Source: Butyrivibrio sp. YAB3001 (GTDB lineage: Bacteria > Bacillota > Clostridia > Lachnospirales > Lachnospiraceae). From it: DNA of 64,000 bases. The translations under genes were made by a program, and so were the position numbers. Location: positions 136,599 through 200,598 of the forward strand of contig NZ_FOKR01000007.1 in the NCBI RefSeq assembly GCF_900112195.1, read 5' to 3'. Under the pieces are notes generated by a model. That model was not told where the DNA came from. It saw nothing but the letters and a program-made list of their open reading frames with translations, and searched no databases. This document shows positions 24,519 through 32,388 of the stretch, piece after piece; within the stretch, counting starts at the first letter, position 1, and every line of letters begins with the position of its first letter.

Positions 24519-25349
24519 CTAGCTCTGTCTCCGAATAATCGTACTAATCTTTTTCACACCTGCCTTCTGTGCAGCTCTAAGTCTACGTTCTCCAGTAATA
24601 AGAATGTAGCTTCCATCCTTTTCATAAACCTCTATAAGAATCAAATTACCATGCTCCCTAATTGAATCTGCCAGTTCATCAAGTGCCCCATCATCAATCT
24701 TTTTCGGCTTTTTACTAGGAGCCAGCTGTTCTTTATCTATATCAAAATCTACAGGAATGCTTTCTTTATATGACTTGTCTACCATTATCACTGGTCGTAC
24801 ACCCTGTACTCCGCTCAGATAAAAATCTCCTCCAACGAGATCTAATTCCCCTGATGGACTAATGCCGGTCCAGTTCCCTTCAAATAGTTATGAGGGATCT
24901 CTAAGCAACCAGACACAGCATCCGTTCTCTGTACATAAGGAGTCCTCTTCCCAGGAATGCTTTGCCCACCCACTAGGTTTAGCTTTGCGATCGTCTATAT
25001 TAGGCAGATACTTTTCCACTTCTTCTGCACTAAAAAGAATTACCATATCTTCTAAAACTTTTCCCCCTTGAGTTTGCACTTGAATAGGATACATCTTTTC
25101 GCATTCATTATTGCTAAATGCAAACCGATAGAAATAATCATTTAACCAGTTTCTTACATAACTGTTTTCCCATTCAAGCTTATCATTTTCGTAGTCTTCA
25201 TCTCCGTACTGCATTGAATCAATGCAGTTTTTACTAATCAAAAGCATTTTCCCTTCTAATGTCTCATTTAATACAATCCTGGTTATTGCTTTCATATCCA
25301 TACTGCTTTTTTTGAAACGATACCTTCCGATTTTAACTGTTTTCATCAA
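24519..25349 (-). pseudogene. DUF6273-ParB-like fusion interrupted by an in-frame TAA
   Basis: From ATG 25349 a DUF6273-type domain runs to CCVWLLRDPS and meets TAA at 24888-24890. The same frame stays open: LFEGNWTGISPSGELDL, then GDFYLSGVQGVRPVIMVD completes the usual DUF6273 ending (GVRPAL-like), and a ParB N-domain-like part follows (ADSIREHGNLILIEVYEK, GERRLRAAQKAGVKKI) to the stop at 24519. So one gene of about 276 codons is split by a single stop codon. Either it is a recent pseudogene, or the stop is suppressed, or a GTG at 24791 restarts the ParB-like part as a 90-residue product. No ParB HTH is present. It overlaps the preceding gene by 4 bases. Confidence 0.75.
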
Positions 25350-26053
25350 ATCACCTCTACGCTCTCCGACGATTGGACCAGATCTTTGATTGTTTCTTTT
25401 ATCGAAGCCTTGTCAGTTGTCTTCCTATACTGCGCAACTGCAGTCCATAATTTGTTCTCCCAGACAAGAACCGTCCCTTCATTTCTTGTAAAGCGCTTTC
25501 TAAGAACATCCTGTAATTCGTAATATTTCCCAGAATCTTTCCACCTACTCCAGGTACTAGATTCAATCTGGCAATCTATATCCGTGTACTTCAAGCCCTC
25601 CAGGATATAACTATCAATCGGAACATGGAAGTCCCTCATGTACTTTTCCAAAACATCTTTTTCGTGTCCCTTAAGCAAATCCAGGCTATAAGCTATATAG
25701 AGATATTTTGATGTCATATTCACCCATTTCTGAGCGTTTCCATATTCAAATGGCAACCCCTTAAATCCTTCTAGCAGCCTACTACATGCTTTTTTATGCC
25801 ACTCGTCATAAACCATCTTCTTGTCAGAAAACAATTCCCTGAAAATATCTTGCAATTCATTTTTAGACTCCGCTTTCTGCTCTGCAGATTTTTTTCTCAT
25901 ATATTCCTTAACTCTTGTGTTATACGCCCCCTGATTAGTGGCATCCTTACATGCCCTATCTATAGAATTAGCTAGAAGCATCTCCCAATCACATTGATCA
26001 TGTGTAACACCCAAATAACTATATGTCAAAAAGTCTATAGCAGTATTATTCAT
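25346..26053 (-). CDS. 235-residue hypothetical protein between WYL and ParB-like genes
   Basis: MNNTAIDFLTYSYLGVTHDQ, a charged central helix, then KWVNMTSKYLYIAYSLDLLK and FHVPIDSYILEGLKYTDID. The last two segments recall the helical core of a family I have seen near DNA-related genes but cannot name. It overlaps the WYL gene by 8 bases and the next gene by 4, so all three are coupled. It is behind motif E. Confidence 0.6.
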   Translation of the reverse strand: MNNTAIDFLTYSYLGVTHDQCDWEMLLANSIDRACKDATNQGAYNTRVKEYMRKKSAEQKAESKNELQDIFRELFSDKKMVYDEWHKKACSRLLEGFKGLPFEYGNAQKWVNMTSKYLYIAYSLDLLKGHEKDVLEKYMRDFHVPIDSYILEGLKYTDIDCQIESSTWSRWKDSGKYYELQDVLRKRFTRNEGTVLVWENKLWTAVAQYRKTTDKASIKETIKDLVQSSESVEVI

Positions 26054-27101
26054 ATCCTTTTAGCCCCTTCTTCAAATCCTCAATCGCTCTATTCCTCAGC
26101 TCCTTCGGCTCCAGAATCACAACATCCGGAGCATAGTTCTTGGCAAACTGCAGTACAGAGGTCTCATTGGCATTAACAGCAACACTTACGTGGGTAGCAT
26201 CCTGATTGTAGAATCGAACATCGCTTCCAAACATATCCACAATGTCGCTTATCATCTCATTAACTATCCTGAGCTTGGCTCTGGAAGTATCGCTGCTGTA
26301 CATATAAACGTGCTCTTTCATATATTTTGAAAGATCCAGAGCCTGACCATTTGCACCCTTTAGCTTACTAAAAGGCTTTGATGTCTCTTCCAGCTTCTGA
26401 ATATCTACAATCCTGTCCACACGGTAATTTGAGATATCCTCGTACTTGTCATAATTGCAGATAAGATAGTATTTTCCTTCTTTTGCAGCCATCTGGTACG
26501 GACTTACAACATATACTCTGTCCTTCCCATTCTCATCTTTCTTAGGATGCTGCTTAAGATCTGTTCCATATTCCACGTACTTGAAGGCAATCTTTTTCTT
26601 TTCATTTATAGCTTCATCTATCACATCAATATTGAAAAAGAGCTGCTTATTATTTGTCCTGTCCTTTGGCATTGTAGCAATATGCTTAACCCTGGACCTA
26701 AAGTAGATATTTGAGAGCTTTTCTATCTTTTCAACAAGCTCTTTGCACTGACTGTATGGAAGATGCTTGGAAAAAAGAAGTCCATCAATAAGAAGCCGCA
26801 GCTCACTGTCCTCAAAATCCCTTACAAGATAGAAGTCGCTAAGAATGTAGTTTTCTTCCAGCTCTCCGGTCTTGGGGTTCTTAACCATACGGATTGACTC
26901 GCTATAAGCAATGTCATAGCCGAACTCTTCAAGCTTCATCAGGTTTGTCTTGATAGACTTCCTGTCAGCATCCATGCCATATTCTTCCTTAAGCCGCTCC
27001 TCTATTTCCTTCTGACTTAAGCGGTGATCCTCATCTGTATATTTCCTGAGTATGTCTAAGAGATTAAAAAGCATCAGTTTCTTTGATTGTTTTGTGCCCA
27101 T
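26046..27101 (-). CDS. WYL-domain transcriptional regulator
   Basis: 351 residues. N-terminal winged helix: LFNLLDILRKYTDEDHRLSQ, KSIKTNLMKLEEFGYDI. Central WYL domain: EAINEKKKIAFKYVEYG, YVVSPYQMAAKEGKYYLICN, then NYRVDRIVDI. A C-terminal WCX-like region ends FAKNYAPDVVILEPKELRN. AAGGAG precedes ATG 27101. WYL regulators commonly control phage-defence operons (for example CapW and BrxR), often through inverted repeats. Motif E in its own promoter, shared with four other units, makes it the best candidate to bind that motif. Confidence 0.88.
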   Translation of the reverse strand: MGTKQSKKLMLFNLLDILRKYTDEDHRLSQKEIEERLKEEYGMDADRKSIKTNLMKLEEFGYDIAYSESIRMVKNPKTGELEENYILSDFYLVRDFEDSELRLLIDGLLFSKHLPYSQCKELVEKIEKLSNIYFRSRVKHIATMPKDRTNNKQLFFNIDVIDEAINEKKKIAFKYVEYGTDLKQHPKKDENGKDRVYVVSPYQMAAKEGKYYLICNYDKYEDISNYRVDRIVDIQKLEETSKPFSKLKGANGQALDLSKYMKEHVYMYSSDTSRAKLRIVNEMISDIVDMFGSDVRFYNQDATHVSVAVNANETSVLQFAKNYAPDVVILEPKELRNRAIEDLKKGLKGYE

Positions 27102-27141
27102 GTCAGCTCCTTTTTTACCGGAAAGTGCATTCCTTAATCAG

Positions 27142-27183
27142 CTACCATTCTACTAACAATTATGGGCAATTTTTTCCACATAG
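27142..27183 (-). promoter_or_regulatory. island promoter motif, copy E
   Basis: On the minus strand TATGTGG, six A, TTGCCCATA, then TAGAAT 17 bases after the A-run. The palindrome spans 27162-27183, 61-82 bp before ATG 27101 of the WYL gene. The spacing is identical to copies C and D, though the outer arms are less conserved. Confidence 0.65.
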
Positions 27184-27243
27184 ACAAATTAAGAAATCAT
27201 AAAGAATCTTGAAACATGCATGTATAACAGTACCCATTTCGAA

Positions 27244-28257
27244 TTAGTTGTTATCTTCTTCATCCTCATCCTTATCTGCAAGTGCCTCAGCTTCCCTGCG
27301 TGATAATTCGAAGTATATTCCTGAAACATCCCCATGTCGTTTAGGGTCAAGTTCCTTCGCAATAACATTAGTACCTTTGATATACTTGAATTCTTTGTCT
27401 ACCCGGCTTACAGCTTCATCGACAGAATTTCCTTCTTTGTCGAAGATATCCAAGACAACCGCTTCGGATGCTCGGCATGAATGTAAAGTACTTCCCTTTC
27501 TCTTTGCATGCTCAGGGATCAGTAACTTCACAATCTTCCCTTCCCTACACTTTTTCCATGCAATAAACGATCCCTCTTCCGGACAGAATATAGGCATATG
27601 AAGTCCCTTTACGCCCTTCAGATTGTCAGGATTCAAATTTATTTCAGCAGTGCTAAGTCCCGTCATATCAGAGTTTGTAAAATCGGTCCAGTACGTCCTT
27701 CTGGCGAAATCGAAATTGGCATTGCAGAGCCTCGTATCCACGAAGGTTGAATCATCAAAGTCAGCACAGCAAAAGCGCGCTTCTTCCAGATCGGATCCTG
27801 AAAAATCACAATCACAGATTTCTGCCGCAAAGAAATTTGCCTTCTTTAAAACAGCATTCTTTATCTCACAGTCCCACATGCAAGAAAAGCTAAAACATGC
27901 CTTTTTACCTTTGCACTCATTGAGCTTAGAGAGCGTTAAGTTTACGTTGTAGAAAGTGGTGCCATCAATTACAGCCCCCGTCAAATCCGCATTGTGCATA
28001 TGAGCTCCCCAAAGGTTTGCATTAGACAAATTAGCTCCAGCAAGATTAGAGCTTCTAAGATTTACCCCCATCATGTCTGCATATGAAAAATCCATCCCAG
28101 ACAGATCCATCTCGCTGAGGTCAACATCGCTAAAATCTGCACGCTTTCCTTCCTCATTGTTTTTGAGCCACTTAGTATGCTCTTCCATACGCTTGTCAAA
28201 TTCAGCCTTTTCAATCTTCTTTTGTGTTAAAACCGACATTCCCATAGATATCTGCAT
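27244..28257 (-). CDS. pentapeptide-repeat protein with DUF5758-like C-terminus
   Basis: About 337 residues. ADFSDVDLSEMDLSGMDFSY and ANLSNANLWGAHMHNADLTG are A(D/N)LXX pentapeptide repeats that should form a right-handed beta helix (about residues 45-210). The C-terminal part EGSFIAWKKCREGKIVKLLI and CRASEAVVLDIF matches DUF5758 as I know it. AGG 7 bases before ATG 28257 and the 4-base gap to the upstream gene show coupling. Some pentapeptide proteins mimic DNA, but this one's role is unknown. Second gene behind motif D. Confidence 0.8.
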   Translation of the reverse strand: MQISMGMSVLTQKKIEKAEFDKRMEEHTKWLKNNEEGKRADFSDVDLSEMDLSGMDFSYADMMGVNLRSSNLAGANLSNANLWGAHMHNADLTGAVIDGTTFYNVNLTLSKLNECKGKKACFSFSCMWDCEIKNAVLKKANFFAAEICDCDFSGSDLEEARFCCADFDDSTFVDTRLCNANFDFARRTYWTDFTNSDMTGLSTAEINLNPDNLKGVKGLHMPIFCPEEGSFIAWKKCREGKIVKLLIPEHAKRKGSTLHSCRASEAVVLDIFDKEGNSVDEAVSRVDKEFKYIKGTNVIAKELDPKRHGDVSGIYFELSRREAEALADKDEDEEDNN

Positions 28258-28261
28258 ATCA

Positions 28262-28717
28262 TCACCTATTCCTTTCATCAATAACAATCACTTTGTCTTC
28301 CGTACTCTCATCCTTTAGCTCATCACGTAGCTTCTTTATTTCTTCCGGTCCATACTTCCTTACATCATCGACAACTACTATCTTATCGATGGACTTGAGT
28401 ATCTTGAGAAAATCCGAAACTTCAGAAAAAGATGCTGCCACATTGCACGCCCCTTCAGGCACAGCCCCAGCGCCTCCTCCATCTGGATAAGGATCATCAA
28501 AGATCACATTGTTAAGTGAAATAAAGAAATGAGCCGTCCACCATTCAAGATCTACCTGGCCCTGATCATAGTCTTCTGTATCCAAGAAATCGCTCAGCAG
28601 AGTCTCATAATAATGTATATGCTTCCTGATAAAGTCGGCTACTCTATCATGAATCTTAAAATAAAGATATAAGATTCTACCTTTTTCTTCAGAACGAACA
28701 AATTTAACATTCTCCAT
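28262..28717 (-). CDS. 151-residue hypothetical protein of the island
   Basis: MENVKFVRSEEKGRILYLYF, then VDLEWWTAHFFISLNNVIFD, a Gly/Pro-rich loop, and a C-terminal ELKDESTEDKVIVIDERNR. AGGAGC 7 bases before ATG 28717. No recognised domain. First gene behind motif D; the pentapeptide protein follows. Confidence 0.55.
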   Translation of the reverse strand: MENVKFVRSEEKGRILYLYFKIHDRVADFIRKHIHYYETLLSDFLDTEDYDQGQVDLEWWTAHFFISLNNVIFDDPYPDGGGAGAVPEGACNVAASFSEVSDFLKILKSIDKIVVVDDVRKYGPEEIKKLRDELKDESTEDKVIVIDERNR

Positions 28718-28761
28718 ATCATCTGCTCCTATCTTTGATAAACTCTTATGTTTTCTGTTCT

Positions 28762-28806
28762 TGTGATTTCATGATAAAAGAAGGCATGTGGAAATTTTTG
28801 CGCATG
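28762..28806 (-). promoter_or_regulatory. island promoter motif, copy D
   Basis: On the minus strand CATGCGC, an A-run, TTTCCACATGCC, then TATCAT 17 bases after the AAAAAT hexamer. The palindrome covers about 28783-28806, 66-89 bp before ATG 28717. Confidence 0.7.
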
Positions 28807-28849
28807 AAATTGTTAATTTCCGCAAGCCTATTGATATGGCAACCATTTT

Positions 28850-28882
28850 CGGCTAAAATATGATTGAATCACATTTTAGCCG
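28850..28882. repeat. 33-bp palindrome, left copy
   Basis: CGGCTAAAAT and ATTTTAGCCG flank a 13-bp centre. A same-length copy with about 27 of 33 identical bases lies at 30141-30173, on the other side of the ATPase gene. The left copy sits in the 5' leader, 12 bases before the ATG. Confidence 0.85.
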
Positions 28883-28894
28883 AAAGGATTTATC

Positions 28895-30127
28895 ATGAGA
28901 CATATCGAAAGGGATCTTAAATCCAAGATAATAGACCTTAACAAAGAGTACTCTGCCATCCTGATCACAGGTGCAAGACAGGTTGGAAAGAGCACTTTGT
29001 TTGAAACCATAATGAAAGAACAGGGAGAAGAAAGAGAGATCGTCACCTTAGATGACCTGGAGGCTCGTGCTCTTGCCAAAAAAGATCCTGCAATGTTTTT
29101 GCAGATCCATGAACCTCCTGTCATGATCGATGAAGTACAGTATGCTCCGGAGCTCTTTTCATATATCAAGATCGCAATAGACAAAGGTGCTGCCCCGGGA
29201 TCATTCTGGCTTACAGGTTCGCAGGCCTTCAAGCTCATGGACCTGGCACAGGAGTCATTGGCCGGAAGAGTTGCAATACTCAGGCTCCCTCCTCTTTCGC
29301 AGCACGAAGCATATGGAAAAGATGTTTCCAGTCCATTTTCTGTTGATCTAAGCGCGCTTAAGAAACGTAAAAAGACACATGCGCCTGCTTCATTGGATGA
29401 AATATATGAACGCATCTGGATGGGCGGAATGCCCGGTCTTATCAGCGGAAAGTTTACTGACAGGGATGTTTACTACAGCAGTTACATCCAGACATATATC
29501 GAAAGAGATGTAAGCGACCTGATCCAGGGAGTAGACAAGCTCTTATTTCAGGACTTCATAAGGTCAGCTGCATCAAGGATAGGCGAGGTGCTTAATGTAC
29601 ATGCCATAGCAGGAGACGTCGGAATAAACGATGATACCGCAAAGCGCTGGTTACAGGTACTGGAAAAGTCAGAGATCATCACACTGCTACGTCCATACAG
29701 CAACAACCTGCTCCATAGAACGATCAAGACGCCAAAGCTGTATTTCTTTGATACCGGCCTTGTGGCTTACCTGACAAAATATTCATCCCCGGAGATCCTT
29801 GCAAATGGCGCTCTGGCAGGACATATCCTTGAAAACTACGTTGTCATGGAGATCATCAAATCCTATAAAAACGCAGCCAAGGACTGCCTCTTCTGGTATT
29901 ACAGGGATAAAGACAATAAAGAAGTGGATATGATCCTTGAAAGTGATGGAATGCTCCATCCAATAGAGGTCAAAAGATCGGTCAATCCCGGCACTGAGCT
30001 GGTAGGTGCTTTCTCAGTATTAGACAAAGCAACGACACCAAGAGGCTCTGGCGCGATTATATGCATTAGACCTGAGCTGTCAGCAGTAGACAGCAATAAC
30101 CTGATAGTTCCTGTGTGGTATATATAA
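28895..30127 (+). CDS. AAA_14/DUF4143 ATPase
   Basis: 410 residues. Walker A ITGARQVGKST (about 24-34), Walker B PPVMIDEVQYAPELF, sensor-1-like WLTGSQAFKLM, then the DUF4143 domain (TYIERDVSDLIQGVDKLLFQ, KLYFFDTGLVAYL) and a restriction-nuclease-like end (WYYRDKDNKEVDMILESDG, HPIEVKRS). AGGA 6 bases before the ATG. These genes are often present in many copies in gut Firmicutes and their role is unclear. The flanking palindromes (28850 and 30141) suggest it may travel as a cassette. Confidence 0.88.
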   Translation: MRHIERDLKSKIIDLNKEYSAILITGARQVGKSTLFETIMKEQGEEREIVTLDDLEARALAKKDPAMFLQIHEPPVMIDEVQYAPELFSYIKIAIDKGAAPGSFWLTGSQAFKLMDLAQESLAGRVAILRLPPLSQHEAYGKDVSSPFSVDLSALKKRKKTHAPASLDEIYERIWMGGMPGLISGKFTDRDVYYSSYIQTYIERDVSDLIQGVDKLLFQDFIRSAASRIGEVLNVHAIAGDVGINDDTAKRWLQVLEKSEIITLLRPYSNNLLHRTIKTPKLYFFDTGLVAYLTKYSSPEILANGALAGHILENYVVMEIIKSYKNAAKDCLFWYYRDKDNKEVDMILESDGMLHPIEVKRSVNPGTELVGAFSVLDKATTPRGSGAIICIRPELSAVDSNNLIVPVWYI

Positions 30128-30140
30128 AAGAAAAATCGAG

Positions 30141-30173
30141 CGGCTAAAATCTGAATCAATCGGATTTTGGCCG
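30141..30173 (+). repeat. 33-bp palindrome, right copy, also a terminator
   Basis: CGGCTAAAAT and ATTTTGGCCG flank a 13-bp centre; with extra GAG/CTC the stem spans 30138-30176 and is followed by CTTTA. It lies 14 bases after the ATPase stop, so it can act as its terminator. Confidence 0.8.
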
Positions 30174-30202
30174 CTCTTTAGTCCCCATGGAACACGTCCT
30201 TC

Positions 30203-30388
30203 TTACATATCATCAAGCTCATCTTCAAACTCCAACCATCCAAGGAGCCTGTCTTCTTCCCTTCCGCGACGAAGTTCCTCCTGCCTGCGTTCAAATTCTC
30301 TACGCTCTTTCTTGTTCATGCTGCCTACGAGTTTTTTGTACTGACCATCTGTCAGTCTTACATCCTTATATTTTTTTCCAAAAAACAT
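30203..30388 (-). CDS. 61-residue charged hypothetical protein
   Basis: Starts MFFGKKYKDVRLTDGQYKKL from ATG 30388 with GGAGG 8 bases upstream. It is a basic helical stretch (KKERREFERRQEELRRGREE) ending in an acidic tail. Function unknown; cytosolic. Confidence 0.55.
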   Translation of the reverse strand: MFFGKKYKDVRLTDGQYKKLVGSMNKKERREFERRQEELRRGREEDRLLGWLEFEDELDDM

Positions 30389-30556
30389 AGTAATTACCTC
30401 CACTCACCATCATATACTCTCGGAATCTATAAGCCAGTAACAATGCGGCTTTCAGATTCTTTTTTTATTAAAATTCCCCACTTTTTTATCAAAAAACACT
30501 TGACATTTACCTCCAAAAATGCGGTGCTTCGCGCCCTTGTTAAAAAGGAAGTGTCG

Positions 30557-30579
30557 TTACGGCGCGGCCGTAAGTTTTT
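30557..30579 (+). terminator. intrinsic terminator immediately before the transposase gene
   Basis: TTACGGC-GCG-GCCGTAA (30557-30573) followed by GTTTTTT. It sits 18 bases before the transposase ATG and directly before its RBS. It would stop transcription entering from outside. Confidence 0.75.
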
Positions 30580-30597
30580 TGATTGGAGGGCGATTTT

Positions 30598-32082
30598 ATG
30601 TTACCTGTTAATTGTGGCAGTCATGCCGACTACCAAAACTTTGTTGTTGAAAATCTCCGCAAATATTACCCTGATCCAGATGCTATATCTCAAAGCACCT
30701 GGGATATCATAGACCGCTTTTGGAACCTTGATCTTTCCTACACTGATCAAAACATGATCTCCAAGTATTCTAAATTTGGTCCTGCTCCCAGAACTCCTTC
30801 CTGCATGCATCGTTCTTACCTTCTTAGCATTGACTTCAAAGTTGATTCTATTACCGAATGGGTTTCACAATTAAAGATCAATCCTCTTTATGCCATTCTC
30901 AGCGGTTTTGAAGTAGGTGATACGCCCGGAATTGGAACTTTCTATGATTTCTTTTCCAGGCTGTGGGATTCGAATGATAATAACCTGTCTTCTCATCTGC
31001 ATAAACTAAAAGCCACTGTTAAAAAACCTGGTAAAAAAGGTTCTAAAGCCAAACCCATTGATAAAGTTACTGTCGATGAACTATTTAAGCAGCTCGAAGG
31101 AACTACGTTCTCTATTAAGGATCAACCTTATGGTTCTCTCTTTGAACTTTTTAAGAAAGAATTTCTGGAAAACTCTGTCCGTAAAGGTCTGATAAATAGT
31201 TCTAATCTATCTATTGCCGTCGACGGAACTCCTGTTGTCACATCAGCAAGAGAACGCAAACATCGCATCTGTGATTGTGCCGAAAAAGGTATTACTGACT
31301 GCGACTGTGAAAGATACTTTTCTCAGCCTGATTGTGACATCGGATGGGATTCCTCCAGAGACTGCTTCTATCACGGATATGATCTATATATGATTGTTGC
31401 GTCAGACTCAGAAAGTGATCTCCCCGTATTCCCGCTCTTAAATCCAGCCTCAATGCATGATTCGCATGGCTTTCTTCATTCCTTCTTCAGGATGAAATCA
31501 TTTCTTCCGGATTATAACGTCCGTAAACTATTACTGGATTCTGCTCATGATGCCATGCCTTACTATGAATACTGTAAAAAGGAACACATAACCCCTTTTA
31601 TTGATCTAAACGAAAAGCGTGGCATAAAAGTGCAATACAAGAATGATTTCACCATTGGTAAAGATGGTGTTCCTGTATGCAAGGCTGGAAGAAAAATGAA
31701 CCATGATGGTGTTGAAAGCTCCAAATACCGCATTAAATTCCGTTGTCCCTTGGCAAGCAGAAAATTTGGATGTTCCTGTAGTGAACCATGCTCGAATTCC
31801 AAATATGGTCGTACTGTTCATTTGGCCATGAAAGATAATCCGCGCCTTATAAACATACCGCCAAGAGATAGTGATGAATGGAAAAACGAGTATAATGCAA
31901 GAACTTCTGTTGAACGCTCAAACAAGCGTGAGAAAATAGACTTCAAACTAGAAAGCGGCAGGCACCGCTCAACAAAGATGTGGTACTGCCGCCTCTATCA
32001 CATCCTCATGTTACAACATTTGGATGCATGGGATCTGCCTTACGAATCCGCCCTGAGAAAGTTGGTTTGTAATGTAGCATGA
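30598..32082 (+). CDS. DDE transposase, IS1182/IS5-like
   Basis: 494 residues from ATG 30598 (GGAGGG 7 bases upstream). Catalytic acids are visible in SIAVDGTPVV, RKLLLDSAHDA and ARTSVERSNKREK, the D-D-E order of this clade. A Cys-rich part (CDCAEKGITDCDCERYF, CPLASRKFGCSCSEPC) suggests zinc binding. The length is normal and uninterrupted, so it is probably active. Confidence 0.85.
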   Translation: MLPVNCGSHADYQNFVVENLRKYYPDPDAISQSTWDIIDRFWNLDLSYTDQNMISKYSKFGPAPRTPSCMHRSYLLSIDFKVDSITEWVSQLKINPLYAILSGFEVGDTPGIGTFYDFFSRLWDSNDNNLSSHLHKLKATVKKPGKKGSKAKPIDKVTVDELFKQLEGTTFSIKDQPYGSLFELFKKEFLENSVRKGLINSSNLSIAVDGTPVVTSARERKHRICDCAEKGITDCDCERYFSQPDCDIGWDSSRDCFYHGYDLYMIVASDSESDLPVFPLLNPASMHDSHGFLHSFFRMKSFLPDYNVRKLLLDSAHDAMPYYEYCKKEHITPFIDLNEKRGIKVQYKNDFTIGKDGVPVCKAGRKMNHDGVESSKYRIKFRCPLASRKFGCSCSEPCSNSKYGRTVHLAMKDNPRLINIPPRDSDEWKNEYNARTSVERSNKREKIDFKLESGRHRSTKMWYCRLYHILMLQHLDAWDLPYESALRKLVCNVA

Positions 32083-32388
32083 TCTCGTAAATATCATACA
32101 GCATTCTCAGGCATAGCAACAGTGTTATGTCTATTATTCATGCCCTGTTTTGCATCTTTTTTTCATCTTGGGTAATATTCACTTGTCAAAGTTCAATTGC
32201 CAGAATTTAGCTGGCATGATCACTCAAGATTCCGAGAGATCATTGAAACCCAAACAGCAAATGTGCATAAAATCTGACTTATTGTTGAAAATAACAAATT
32301 ATAAGCCAGTATCCAAAATTTATTAGTGTATTCAGTTCATTGACACTAATAAAACGCAATACTATAATTTGAAAGCTGTTTTTGTGAT
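32083..32388. other. gap between transposase and EAL gene
   Basis: 306 bp without a coding frame. It holds a small GCCAG/CTGGC hairpin near 32200-32216 and a 10-bp stem, TTATTAGTGT (32320-32329) with ACACTAATAA (32343-32352), upstream of the EAL gene. Confidence 0.6.

Larger units (their letters stand above)
30557..32082 (+). mobile_element. insertion sequence core (DDE transposase), ends unresolved
   Basis: The transposase gene with its upstream terminator is the part I can delimit. Terminal inverted repeats and target duplications were not found by eye in 30400-30600 or 32083-32250. The element may be a complete single-ORF IS of the IS1182/IS5 kind. Confidence 0.6.

Noticed and set aside
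30400..32250. Terminal inverted repeats of the DDE insertion sequence
   Set aside because: A weak similarity between CTTGACATTTACC upstream and the reverse complement near 32175-32200 is too short and gapped to call.
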